A stretch of 64,000 nucleotides of DNA from Amycolatopsis thailandensis. Lineage in GTDB: Bacteria; Actinomycetota; Actinomycetes; Mycobacteriales; Pseudonocardiaceae. Location: contig NZ_NMQT01000062.1 of the NCBI RefSeq assembly GCF_002234405.1, forward strand, positions 1 through 64,000, in the 5' to 3' direction. A model generated the notes under the pieces. The model was not told where the DNA came from, ran no database searches, and saw nothing but the letters and a program-made list of their open reading frames with translations. Below, piece by piece: positions 8,509-16,245 of the stretch; position 1 is the stretch's first letter, and each line of letters begins with the position of its first letter. Position numbers and translations under genes: made by a program.

Positions 8509-8539
8509 TTGACCATGCCCCGAGGGCACGGTCTCTACT
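8509..8539 (+). promoter_or_regulatory. MerR-type promoter of the secreted peptidase
   Basis: TTGACC (8509-8514) and TCTACT (8534-8539) are 19 bases apart. The dyad GACC-a-TGCCC-cga-GGGCA-c-GGTC spans 8511-8533 and shares its TGCCC/GGGCA core with the merR promoter. A common operator in two divergent 19-bp-spacer promoters strongly suggests that the adjacent MerR protein activates both. Confidence 0.78.
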
Positions 8540-8580
8540 CGAATCGGACGGACACCCGACTTGTCACCCGAGGGGAAGCC

Positions 8581-10029
8581 ATGCGGAGAGCCTTGACCAT
8601 CGTCGTCGCCGCGGCCACGGCCGCGGTGGTGCTCGCACCACCGGGACTCGCTCGAACCGGCCCGAAGTGGGGCGAGTGTCCCGCCGATGTCGCCAAACCC
8701 GGCTTGCGGTGCGGCACCATCGACGTCCCGCTCGACCACCGGAACCCGGACGGAGAGCAGATCCAGCTCGCGATCTCCCGCCTGGCGAGCAAGAATCCCG
8801 ACAAGCGCCGGGGTGTCCTGCTGACCAACCCCGGCGGACCGGGCGGCAGCGGTCTCGACTTCCCGGGCGGGCTCGTCGATCTCAAACTGCCGCAAAGCGT
8901 CCTGGACAGCTACGACGTCATCGGTTTCGACCCGCGCGGGGTGGGCCGAAGCGCCCCGGTCACCTGCGACCTGACGACGGAGCAGCAGTACCGGGGCAAC
9001 ATCCCGCCGTTCGCGCGTGACGCGTCCGACGTGGTGACGCACGCCCGGAACTCGAAGACCGTCGCCGAGCAGTGCGCCAAGTCCAAGACGGCGAACATGC
9101 TCCCCTACGTCTCGACAGCGGCCACCGCGCGCGACATGGACCGGATCCGCGAGGCGCTGCACGAGGACAAGCTCTCCTTCCTCGGCTACTCCTACGGCAC
9201 CCACCTCGGCGCGGTCTACACCACACTGTTCCCCGACCGCAGCGACCGGATCGTGCTCGACAGCAACCTGGTCCCGGGTGGGCTGGACCGGACGGGCAGC
9301 CGGCTGTTCGGTCCGGGCCTGGAGAAGCGATTCCCTGACTTCGCCGAGTTCGCCGCGGCGCGTCCCGAATACGGTCTGGGCACCACCCCGGAAGCGGTGA
9401 CCGCGAAGTACTTCGACCTCGCCGGCCGTCTCGACAAGACACCGGTACAGGGCTACGACGGCAACCTGTTCCGGCTGGCGACCTTCGGTTCCTTGTACCG
9501 GGACAGCCGGATGCCCGAACTGGCCGCGATCTGGCACGCGCTCGACACGAACCAGCCGCCACCGACGTCGGCCGCGTCCGACGCTCCGCAGAGCCTGGAG
9601 AACAAGGTGGCCAGTCACCTCTACGCGATCTGCAACGACTCGCGCTGGCCGAGGTCGGTGAGCAGCTACCTGCACGACGTCTCCGTCGACCGGAAGCGCT
9701 TCCCGATGTTCGGCGCGGCCGGGGCGAACATCCGCCCGTGCGCGTTCTGGCGGTCCGAGCCCGCCGAACGGCCTGTGCGGGTCGGCGACAAGGGTCCGGC
9801 GAACGTGCTGCTGGCGCAGAACACCCGCGACCCGGCGACGCCACTGGCCGGTGCCGAACAGATGCGGCGTGCCCTCGGTGACCGGGCCCGGATGGTCACC
9901 GCCGACCAAGGCGGCCACGGCGTTTACCTGATCGGCGCGAACAAGTGCGCGAACGACACGGTTACCGCGTTCCTGACCACGGGCGAGCGGCCGGAGGACG
10001 ATCGCGTCTGCGTGGCGGAACCGGCCTGA
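8581..10029 (+). CDS. Secreted alpha/beta-hydrolase, tripeptidyl aminopeptidase type
   Basis: A 482-residue exported hydrolase of the Streptomyces SlpD/SlpE/Tap family (peptidase S33-like). A signal peptide is visible (MRRALTIVVAAATAAVVLAP, A-x-A-like cleavage region near residue 24). The oxyanion-hole region reads VLLTNPGGPGGSGLDFPGG, the nucleophile elbow is LGYSYGTHLGAVY (Ser in GYSYG), and the C-terminal Tap-like region has NTRDPATPLAGAEQM with the acid and QGGHGVYL with the catalytic His. The start is the ATG after GAGGGGAAGCC. It is transcribed from a MerR-type promoter divergent from merR. It likely trims peptides outside the cell. A hairpin terminator follows. Confidence 0.9.
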   Translation: MRRALTIVVAAATAAVVLAPPGLARTGPKWGECPADVAKPGLRCGTIDVPLDHRNPDGEQIQLAISRLASKNPDKRRGVLLTNPGGPGGSGLDFPGGLVDLKLPQSVLDSYDVIGFDPRGVGRSAPVTCDLTTEQQYRGNIPPFARDASDVVTHARNSKTVAEQCAKSKTANMLPYVSTAATARDMDRIREALHEDKLSFLGYSYGTHLGAVYTTLFPDRSDRIVLDSNLVPGGLDRTGSRLFGPGLEKRFPDFAEFAAARPEYGLGTTPEAVTAKYFDLAGRLDKTPVQGYDGNLFRLATFGSLYRDSRMPELAAIWHALDTNQPPPTSAASDAPQSLENKVASHLYAICNDSRWPRSVSSYLHDVSVDRKRFPMFGAAGANIRPCAFWRSEPAERPVRVGDKGPANVLLAQNTRDPATPLAGAEQMRRALGDRARMVTADQGGHGVYLIGANKCANDTVTAFLTTGERPEDDRVCVAEPA

Positions 10030-10038
10030 CCTCCCTTG

Positions 10039-10074
10039 GTGCCGGGCCGGTCCGCGCCAGGACCGGCCCGGCAC
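10039..10074 (+). terminator. Hairpin terminator after the peptidase gene
   Basis: A perfect 15-bp stem (GTGCCGGGCCGGTCC at 10039-10053, complement at 10060-10074) with a 6-base loop starts 10 bases after the stop codon. No long T-run follows, as is usual in high-GC actinobacteria. Confidence 0.75.
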
Positions 10075-10206
10075 CCTCCTTCGAAGTCCAGCCATTCGAG
10101 CGAATCGATGACGTATGACGCTGTGTCACTGGTCCCTTCGCCATCCCCGTAAGACGATCGAAGGACGTCCACGCCTCCGTGGACGTCGTGGAGAACGGGG
10201 AGAACT

Positions 10207-10890
10207 GTGCAGAACGACCTGCTGATCGTCGAGGACCTGCTCTTGCTGCTGCTCGACGACGAGACCGGGACCCCCGCGGCGGCGGGCACCCTGCCCTACA
10301 CCCTCGGCGGTGCCGTCCTCGCCGAACTCGCCCTGCTCGGCAGGGTCGAGACGGGGAAGCCTTCCGCGTTGAACGGCCCCGAAATCATCGCGGTGGGCGA
10401 CGGTCCCCTGCCCGACCCGGTACTTCAGGCCGCGTACGACCAGATCGCCGCGAAGACCCAGCGCGTGCAGCCGCTGCTGCTCGCGATCGGCGGAGACCTC
10501 TGGAAGACACTGACCGACAGGCTCATCGAACGCGGCCTCATCCGGCGCGAGAAGAAGCGCGTCCTCGGTCTGTTCCCCATGACCCGCCTGCCCGCGGCCG
10601 ACACGCGGCACGAGGCGGCGCTCCGGGACGAGATCCGCGCCGTGCTGGTGGAGGGCGAGACGCCCGACCCGCGCACCGCCGCGGTGACCGCCTTGCTGTC
10701 CGCGAGCGGCGCGCTGCCCGCGCTCCGGCCCACTCTCGCGTGGTCGGCGAAGGTCTACAAGCGCGCGAAGGAGATCGAGCACGGCAATTGGGGCGCCGAG
10801 GCCGTCAACGCCGCCGTGGTCCGCACGGCCGCGGCGGTCGCGGTGTCCACCGCCGTGGTGGCCGCCACCGTCGTCACCACCACGACGTAG
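10207..10890 (+). CDS. GPP34 (Golgi phosphoprotein 3-like) family protein
   Basis: A 227-residue protein of the GPP34 family. The N-terminus LLIVEDLLLLLLDDETGTPA and PYTLGGAVLAELALLGRVE match the family opening, and the central helical region (DLWKTLTDRLIERGLIRREK, KKRVLGLFPMTRLPAADT) is typical. The eukaryotic homologue binds phosphatidylinositol-4-phosphate; the role of actinobacterial copies is unsettled, though membrane-lipid association is likely. The GTG start follows GGGGAGAACT. The C-terminus is a hydrophobic Ala/Val tail (AAAVAVSTAVVAATVVTTTT). It stands alone with no operon partner. Confidence 0.88.
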   Translation: MQNDLLIVEDLLLLLLDDETGTPAAAGTLPYTLGGAVLAELALLGRVETGKPSALNGPEIIAVGDGPLPDPVLQAAYDQIAAKTQRVQPLLLAIGGDLWKTLTDRLIERGLIRREKKRVLGLFPMTRLPAADTRHEAALRDEIRAVLVEGETPDPRTAAVTALLSASGALPALRPTLAWSAKVYKRAKEIEHGNWGAEAVNAAVVRTAAAVAVSTAVVAATVVTTTT

Positions 10891-11229
10891 CTCAGCGCAC
10901 CAGCCGGCCCGCCCGGATCGCGGAATGGAGAACGCCTGACAACGTGCCGGTGATCAGCACGCCCGGGAACAGATTCCCCGCTGTCGTCGTGATCCGGGCG
11001 CCCCGGGCGGCCTCGATGCTCAATGGGACGATCACGGTGATCGCCGTCAGAAGCGCGGCATGGTCAACCTGATCGTCACCGTCGAGGCACTGCCGTCCGA
11101 ACTGCGCTCCGGGATGCTCGGCGGCCCCGCCCCGGACGCGCTGGCCGCGCACCACCGTTCGCGGACTGCCCAACGACGGACTCTCCTCCGGAGCCCCCAA
11201 CCGAAGCCTTTTCCTGCGGGACTACGGAA

Positions 11230-11255
11230 GTCCGTGAAGGCCTCCTTGAGGGATC
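11230..11255 (+). repeat. Half-copy of the GTCCGTGAAGG palindromic repeat
   Basis: GTCCGTGAAGGCCTCCTTGA followed by GGGATC matches one arm of the palindrome at 13465-13519 and of those at 45848-46060. The partner arm is missing here, so this is a broken copy. Confidence 0.7.
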
Positions 11256-11266
11256 CTGGGTATGTG

Positions 11267-11293
11267 ACGTTGCGAAAGCCACTTTCGCAACGT
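11267..11293. repeat. 12-bp perfect palindrome, 3-base loop
   Basis: ACGTTGCGAAAG at 11267-11278, loop CCA, CTTTCGCAACGT at 11282-11293. It lies 22 bases past the stop of the minus-strand transporter and could serve as its terminator. It is a different family from the GTCCGTGAAGG repeats. Confidence 0.7.
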
Positions 11294-11315
11294 TGCCTCC
11301 AAGCCGCGGCATCGC

Positions 11316-13361
11316 TCAGACGGCGGCCGCGTGCTTCCCGCTCGGCTGGTCTTCGGCGGCCTGGTCCAGGATGCGGTTCGCGACCCGGCCGAGCGCCGCG
11401 TCGAGTTCGTCGTGTCCTTCCAGGCCCCAGTCCCGCAGTCGCTCGGCCAGCCAGTTCTTCCACGCCCGGATGAGCTTTTCGAGTTCGGCGCGCCCCGCCT
11501 CCGTGGTGGCCCATTCCCCGGACTTGAAGACCAGGTGCCCGGTGAACTCCAGGCGCGCGAAGGCGGCTTCGAACACCTCGGGCGGGATGCCGTAGCGATC
11601 GCCGATCACGGTCAAGGACGTGGGTTTGTCCCGTCGTTCCCGGAGCCGGACCTGCCCCAGGCACCACAGCCCGCCGGTGTCGAGTTCGCAGCCGGACTTC
11701 ATGAGGACTCCGGAAGAAGCCGCTTTTCCGTCGCGTGCCAGCAATCGGCCGACGGCGCGTTCGAGGTCCTGGTCTCCGTTGCCCGACTCCGGCATCGCGA
11801 AACCCTCGCCGAGATCCGGCGCCGCGGCTCGCGAGGTGTCCCGCAGCGGGACCTCCTTGAGGAAGAAGGCGAGCACCAGCGCCACGAGCCCGACCGGTGC
11901 GGCATAGAGGAACACCGTGTGCAAGGAATCGCTGTACGCCTGGATATACGGCGCCGACACGGAATCAGGCAAGGCGTGGAGCGCGTTCGGGACCTGCACG
12001 GCTCTCGGGTCGATTCCGGCAGGCAGTGGGTGTTCCGCGCCCGCCGCGGCCATGTTCGGGGCGAGCTGGTTGGCGTAGATCGTGCCGAAGACGGCCGCTC
12101 CGAACGAGGAACCCAAGGACCGGAGGAACGTCACGCCGGAGGTCGCCACGCCCAGGTCGCGGTAGTCGGCGGTGTTCTGCACGACGATGACCAGAACCTG
12201 CATGCTCAAGCCGATTCCCAGGCCGAGGACGGCGAAGTAGAGGGACATCTCCCAGAACCCGCTCGTCGGGGTCAACCGTGAGAGCAGGTACAGGCCCAGC
12301 GTCAGCCCGACCCCGCCGGCGATCGGGAAGACCTTGTACCGCCCCGTCTTCCCGACGATGTTGCCCGCGAAAATGCCGGCCACCAGCAGCGCGATCACCA
12401 TGGGCAGCATCCGCACCCCCGAACTGGTCGCCGAGATGCCGTGGACGTATTGCAGATACGTCGGCAGGTACGACAGCGCACCGAGCATCGCGAACCCGAC
12501 GACGAAGCTCAGGATCGCCGAAACGGTGAAGACGGGGTTCCGGAACAACCGCATCGGCAGGGTCGGTTCCTTCGCGCGCTTCTCCGCGAGGACGAACAGC
12601 ACCAGCAGGATCACCGAGCCGATCGACATCCCGATGATCGTCGGCGAATCCCACGCGTACTGCGTGCCGCCCCAGCTCGTGACCAGGGTCAGCCCGGTCG
12701 CGGCCAGCCCGATCAGCAGGATGCCGAGATAGTCGATCACCGGCCTCGCCGCGGCCTTCACGCTCGGCATCGCGCTCGCCGCCACGATCAGCACGACGAC
12801 CGCGATCGGGACGTTGACGTAGAACGCCCACCGCCACGACAGGTGGTCCACGAACAACCCGCCCAGCATCGGGCCGAGCACCGTGACGACGCCGAAGACC
12901 GAACCGAGGATGCCCTGATATTTGCCCCGCTCGCGCAACGGCACGACGTCGGCCACGAGCGCGGTCGCGGTGACCATCAGACCGCCCGCGCCGAGCCCTT
13001 GGACCGCGCGGGCCACGATGAGCCAGATCACGTCGTCGGCGAACCCGCAGAAGAACGAGCCCACCGTGAACACGATCACCGACAGCTGGAACATCAGCTT
13101 GCGGCCGAACAGGTCACCGAGCTTCCCGACGACGACGGTCATGATCGTCTCGGCGAGCAGGTAGGACGTGATCACCCACGACAGATGCCCGGCCCCGCCG
13201 AGATCCCCGACGATCGTCGGCAGCGCTGTCCCCACGATCGTCTGGTCGAGCGCCGCGAGCAACATCCCGAGCATGACCGCCGCGAACACCGCGTTCCTGC
13301 GCTTGCGGCTCAGTACCGGCGGGGTGACGTCCGGTCTGCCGACCTCGGCGGTCGTGGTCAT
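11316..13361 (-). CDS. DHA2-family multidrug MFS exporter with C-terminal domain
   Basis: A 681-residue protein. The first about 530 residues are a 14-helix EmrB/QacA-type proton antiporter: LGMLLAALDQTIVGTALPTI in helix 1, GKLGDLFGRKLMFQLSV in the loop between helices 2 and 3, and GLGAGGLMVTATALVADVVP in helix 4. The last about 130 residues are soluble and look like a winged-helix fold (SLTVIGDRYGIPPEVFEAAF, then ARLEFTGHLVFKSGEWATTE). This is far longer than the usual 480-530. The start MTTTAEVG follows GGGAGACTCG; an upstream extension is disfavoured. No regulator is adjacent. The tail may gate transport or bind DNA; that is inference. Confidence 0.88.
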   Translation of the reverse strand: MTTTAEVGRPDVTPPVLSRKRRNAVFAAVMLGMLLAALDQTIVGTALPTIVGDLGGAGHLSWVITSYLLAETIMTVVVGKLGDLFGRKLMFQLSVIVFTVGSFFCGFADDVIWLIVARAVQGLGAGGLMVTATALVADVVPLRERGKYQGILGSVFGVVTVLGPMLGGLFVDHLSWRWAFYVNVPIAVVVLIVAASAMPSVKAAARPVIDYLGILLIGLAATGLTLVTSWGGTQYAWDSPTIIGMSIGSVILLVLFVLAEKRAKEPTLPMRLFRNPVFTVSAILSFVVGFAMLGALSYLPTYLQYVHGISATSSGVRMLPMVIALLVAGIFAGNIVGKTGRYKVFPIAGGVGLTLGLYLLSRLTPTSGFWEMSLYFAVLGLGIGLSMQVLVIVVQNTADYRDLGVATSGVTFLRSLGSSFGAAVFGTIYANQLAPNMAAAGAEHPLPAGIDPRAVQVPNALHALPDSVSAPYIQAYSDSLHTVFLYAAPVGLVALVLAFFLKEVPLRDTSRAAAPDLGEGFAMPESGNGDQDLERAVGRLLARDGKAASSGVLMKSGCELDTGGLWCLGQVRLRERRDKPTSLTVIGDRYGIPPEVFEAAFARLEFTGHLVFKSGEWATTEAGRAELEKLIRAWKNWLAERLRDWGLEGHDELDAALGRVANRILDQAAEDQPSGKHAAAV

Positions 13362-13464
13362 CGAGTCTCCCTCACGTCGGGCATCCAACGTAAGACAGGC
13401 CGGGGGGCCGGCGCACTTCGATGATCACCCGATCCGGTGGTCCTCAGGAGGTCCGAAAAGGACG

Positions 13465-13519
13465 GTCCGTGAAGGACTCCTTGAGGGACTCTGGGTCCCT
13501 CAAGGAGTCCTTCACGGAC
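13465..13519. repeat. 25-bp perfect palindrome of the GTCCGTGAAGG family
   Basis: GTCCGTGAAGGACTCCTTGA begins the arm at 13465-13489; its exact complement is at 13495-13519 with loop TCTGG. It lies just downstream of the minus-strand HAF-repeat gene (stop at 13530) and could terminate it. The same family recurs at 11230 (half), 45848-45901 and 46012-46060. Confidence 0.85.
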
Positions 13520-13529
13520 TTGGGGTCGG

Positions 13530-14690
13530 TCAGTCGAGCGTCCAGTACACCGCGTGGCCCTTGCCCGCGGCGGTGTACGCGGTCCCGACGACGCGACCGC
13601 TGTCGGTGATCCGGTAGCCCCGGCTGCCGGTGCCGCCGGGCAACGTACCGAGCTGCCTGCGTTCCCCGTTGAGGAACCAGACCGTCGCCTGGCTCTTGAA
13701 GGTGCCCGCCACGGTGCCGTCCGCGTTGACCGATTCGGCGTCGGCGCCCTTGCCGTCGTCGGGCAGGGCGGTGACGTGACCGTCGAGGTCCCAGAGCAAG
13801 GCCGACCGCTTCGGCGGGTACAGATAGCCGGAGCCGACCACGTAACCGGTGGAGCCGATCTGGTAGACCCAGACCACGTGGGGACTGGGCCATTCCATCG
13901 GATGCCGCACGCCTGCCTGGTCCCACCTCGCGGGGATGGTGGGCCCGCCGCTGGTGTCACGCACGGTCCCGGCGATCACGCCGCTGTCGTTGATCACATG
14001 TGTCCCGCTGTTCAGGGCTTGCGGCTCCAGCTCGGTGAGCGGACCGCCGTTCACCCACCGCGCGGCCTGGTTCGCCCCGGCGCGGTTGGCGCCGCCGGTG
14101 ATGATGGAGCCGTCGGCGGAGATGTCCTCGGCCATGCTCCAGGTCTCGCCGGGAAGGGCGCCCAGGTCGGTGACCGTGCCATCCGGGTCCCAGCGGAAGC
14201 CGTGGTACTGGTTGCCCGGGGTAGACCAGCTCCCGACCACGACGTTCGTGTCGCTGATCGCCCACGCGAGGGCGTTGTGATAGCCGGCCGGGAGCTGGAG
14301 CAGCGTCGCCTGCCCCGCGGCGTCCCACCTGGTCGGCACCGCGGTGCCCGCCGTCAGCACGTAGCCGGCTGAAACACCGATGCTGTTGATATCGCGCACC
14401 TGGCCCTCGGTGCCGCCCGGTGTGGGCAGCGCCGTGATCTGTCCGGTGGCGTCCCAGCGCACCGGATGATCGCGCCTCGGGTTCGAGCCCGCCTGCGAAA
14501 GCCCCACCATCACCCCGGCCTCGTTGACCGCCAGGACCGTACTCTCGTCGTCGCCCGGCAGCGTGCCGAGATCCACCGGCCCGACCGTGGTGGCTCGCGC
14601 CGTCCCCGCCGTCAAGCCGGTGACCACGACGACCGCCGCCGCCAACGACAACGCCCGTCTTCGTCCCGCGGGCACACGATTCCTCATCAT
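13530..14690 (-). CDS. Secreted HAF-repeat beta-propeller-like protein
   Basis: A 386-residue exported protein with a signal peptide (RALSLAAAVVVVTGLTAGTA, cleavage after ARA) and six to seven repeats of about 45 residues built on a 'DLGTLPG...A..IN..G.VVG' pattern, e.g. VDLGTLPGDDESTVLAVNEA, VTDLGALPGETWSMAEDIS and LGTLPGGTGSRGYRITDSG, with RWD or LWD strands between. These are HAF repeats, seen in extracellular proteins of unknown role. The start is one of two adjacent ATGs (14690 or 14687) after GGGGAG. It is flanked downstream by the 25-bp palindrome. Confidence 0.85.
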   Translation of the reverse strand: MMRNRVPAGRRRALSLAAAVVVVTGLTAGTARATTVGPVDLGTLPGDDESTVLAVNEAGVMVGLSQAGSNPRRDHPVRWDATGQITALPTPGGTEGQVRDINSIGVSAGYVLTAGTAVPTRWDAAGQATLLQLPAGYHNALAWAISDTNVVVGSWSTPGNQYHGFRWDPDGTVTDLGALPGETWSMAEDISADGSIITGGANRAGANQAARWVNGGPLTELEPQALNSGTHVINDSGVIAGTVRDTSGGPTIPARWDQAGVRHPMEWPSPHVVWVYQIGSTGYVVGSGYLYPPKRSALLWDLDGHVTALPDDGKGADAESVNADGTVAGTFKSQATVWFLNGERRQLGTLPGGTGSRGYRITDSGRVVGTAYTAAGKGHAVYWTLD

Positions 14691-14835
14691 GACGACTCCC
14701 CATTCCTGATTCCGGTTCACCTGCGCTGTGCGGACCCCGGTGCGACCGTAAAGCAATCGCGTCAGAAATTGCTCGTGCCACGATCACGTTCCACACGAAC
14801 AGCCGAAAGGCGGGAATTCGGCGGTACTTTTGCCC

Positions 14836-15759
14836 TCAACGATGATCGGAGGCGTATTCGGAAAAGATTCCGTAAAGGACGCGACGCGCGTTCACGGATT
14901 CCTCATCGGACCGGCCCCGGGTCTGAGCACAAGCGACCAGCGCCTTCCAGAGGGCCCAGCCACGTCCGCGCGCCCAGGTCGCGTCGTCGACGGACAGCCG
15001 CTCACGGAACGCCTGCCTGCCGTCGGCGGTCAGCAGCGTCCAGGCGATGGCCATGTCGCACGAGGGGTCGCCGACGCCGCAGGTCCCGAAGTCGATGACG
15101 GCCGCCAGCTCCCCGCCGTCGAGCAGGAGGTTTCCCTGAGCCACGTCGCCGTGGAACCAGCGGTCCTTCCCGTCCCAAGGAGTGTCCGACGCGGTCGTCC
15201 AGATCTCACGGGCCGCGTCGACGTCGATGTGGCCGTCCAACGCCGTGAGCGCGCGCCGCGCCGTCGCGTCGTAGGTGCGCAACGTGGCGCCCCGGAACCA
15301 GTTGTGCTTACCCGGCTGGGGGCCGTCCGCGGCATCGATGCCTTGCAAGGCCGCCAGGAACCCGGCCAGGTCGAGGGCGAAGCGGACCGGGTCGGCGATG
15401 CGGTCCGCGGTCGCGGGTTCGCCCTGAAGCCACGGATGGATCGACCACGGGAAGGGGTAGTCCGCCCCAGGACTCCCCTTCGCCACCGGGATCGGGATGG
15501 GGAGAGGCAGTGACGGGGCGAGCCGCGGCAGCCAGTGCTGTTCTTTGTCGACGGCCAGGGCGTACTCGGCCGCGCTCGGCAGACGCACCACCATCGCGTC
15601 GCCGAGCCGGAAGGTGAAGTTGTCCCAGCCGCCCTTGGCAACGGGCCGGACCGGGAGGCCGGCCCACTCCGGGAACTGGTCCCCGATCAACCGGCGAACC
15701 TGCGCCGCGTCGGCGGTGATGCGCTGGGGCACGGGCCCCAGGTCGGGAATGCTGCTCAA
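14836..15759 (-). CDS. Aminoglycoside phosphotransferase-like kinase
   Basis: About 307 residues, APH fold. GDAMVVRLPSAAEYALAVDK holds the ATP-binding lysine region, RWFHGDVAQGNLLLDGG is the Brenner motif with catalytic Asp, and AAVIDFGTCGVGDPSCDMA is the metal-binding DFG-like segment. Such enzymes phosphorylate antibiotics or small metabolites; the substrate here is unknown. The start is uncertain: there is no ATG near the domain, TTG 15759 has AAGGA 9 bases upstream, and GTG 15732 is an alternative. The open frame extends into the repeat at 15857-15966, but that part would be repeat DNA and is excluded. Confidence 0.85.
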   Translation of the reverse strand: MSSIPDLGPVPQRITADAAQVRRLIGDQFPEWAGLPVRPVAKGGWDNFTFRLGDAMVVRLPSAAEYALAVDKEQHWLPRLAPSLPLPIPIPVAKGSPGADYPFPWSIHPWLQGEPATADRIADPVRFALDLAGFLAALQGIDAADGPQPGKHNWFRGATLRTYDATARRALTALDGHIDVDAAREIWTTASDTPWDGKDRWFHGDVAQGNLLLDGGELAAVIDFGTCGVGDPSCDMAIAWTLLTADGRQAFRERLSVDDATWARGRGWALWKALVACAQTRGRSDEESVNARRVLYGIFSEYASDHR

Positions 15760-15856
15760 ATCCGGGATCCTTGCTCGGACGGCCGTGTCCTGGCCGGTCG
15801 GGGTGGTCGTGAGTGACAAAGAGGGTTCGGACTGGCCTGCGGGCCGGTCGCGGCCC

Positions 15857-16143
15857 GAGTGTCCACATGGGACACTTAGTGGCGAGTGAGAGTCCGATTT
15901 ATGCCCATATGGGCCTTTCTGCGTGGGGTCGTGAGTGATAAAGAGGGTTCTAACCATCTTTATCACTCACGACCCCTTAGCGAAGCCACGCAAAGTACCC
16001 AAAACGGGCGTTCCAGCTGGAAGCGATGTCTCATGTGGACGGCCGAAGTCGCGATCTGCTCCCGCAGGCCAGTTCAGGCCGGGCCGCGAAAGCCCTGCTC
16101 GGCAGGAGACTCGATCACACCACATTTGACCTACCTCTCAATA
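15857..16143 (+). repeat. Dispersed 287-bp element, copy A
   Basis: This stretch is strongly similar, end to end and in the same orientation, to 46793-47080. Shared blocks include GAGTGTCCACATGGGACAC at the left end, GGGGTCGTGAGTGATAAAGA in the middle, CACCCAAAAC-like and GCTCGGCAGGAGACTCGATC near the right end, and CCTCTCAATA at the edge. The centre (15924-15976) is a long near-perfect hairpin with outer arms GGGGTCGTGAGTGATAAAGA / TCTTTATCACTCACGACCCC. The left end carries a short palindrome GTGTCC-acatg-GGACAC. No open frame is conserved between copies. A partial GTCGTGAGTGACAAAGAGGG also occurs at about 15807. It may be a non-autonomous mobile element or an RNA-forming repeat. Confidence 0.85.
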
Positions 16144-16245
16144 CAACCCCGATCGCCACTCACGACCACCCCGGCCAAGTACGGCCTGGCGGGAAGAAGT
16201 CCGTCGATCGTGACAGCTCTTCCCGCCCGCGCAAGTCCTTTTCGG

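Larger units (their letters stand above)
10891..11315. other. 425-bp gene-poor stretch with repeats and possible remnant
   Basis: No convincing gene. On the minus strand 10892-11050 encodes a hydrophobic piece (LLTAITVIVPLSIEAARGA, then NLFPGVLITGTLSGVL) that ends at a stop but has no start with Shine-Dalgarno and no coherent N-terminus; it may be the relic of a membrane protein. A plus-strand opening MVNLIVTVEALPSELRSGML from 11060 runs into repeat DNA. A half copy of the GTCCGTGAAGG repeat lies at 11230-11255 and a separate palindrome at 11267-11293. Confidence 0.4.

Noticed and set aside
11060..11473. Plus-strand frame opening MVNLIVTVEALPSEL
   Set aside because: It runs through two palindromic repeats and the antisense of the exporter; no ribosome site and no homologous feel beyond the first 25 residues.
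15497..15966. N-terminal extension of the phosphotransferase to 15966
   Set aside because: The extra residues are translated repeat DNA (copy A) and do not match the APH family start.
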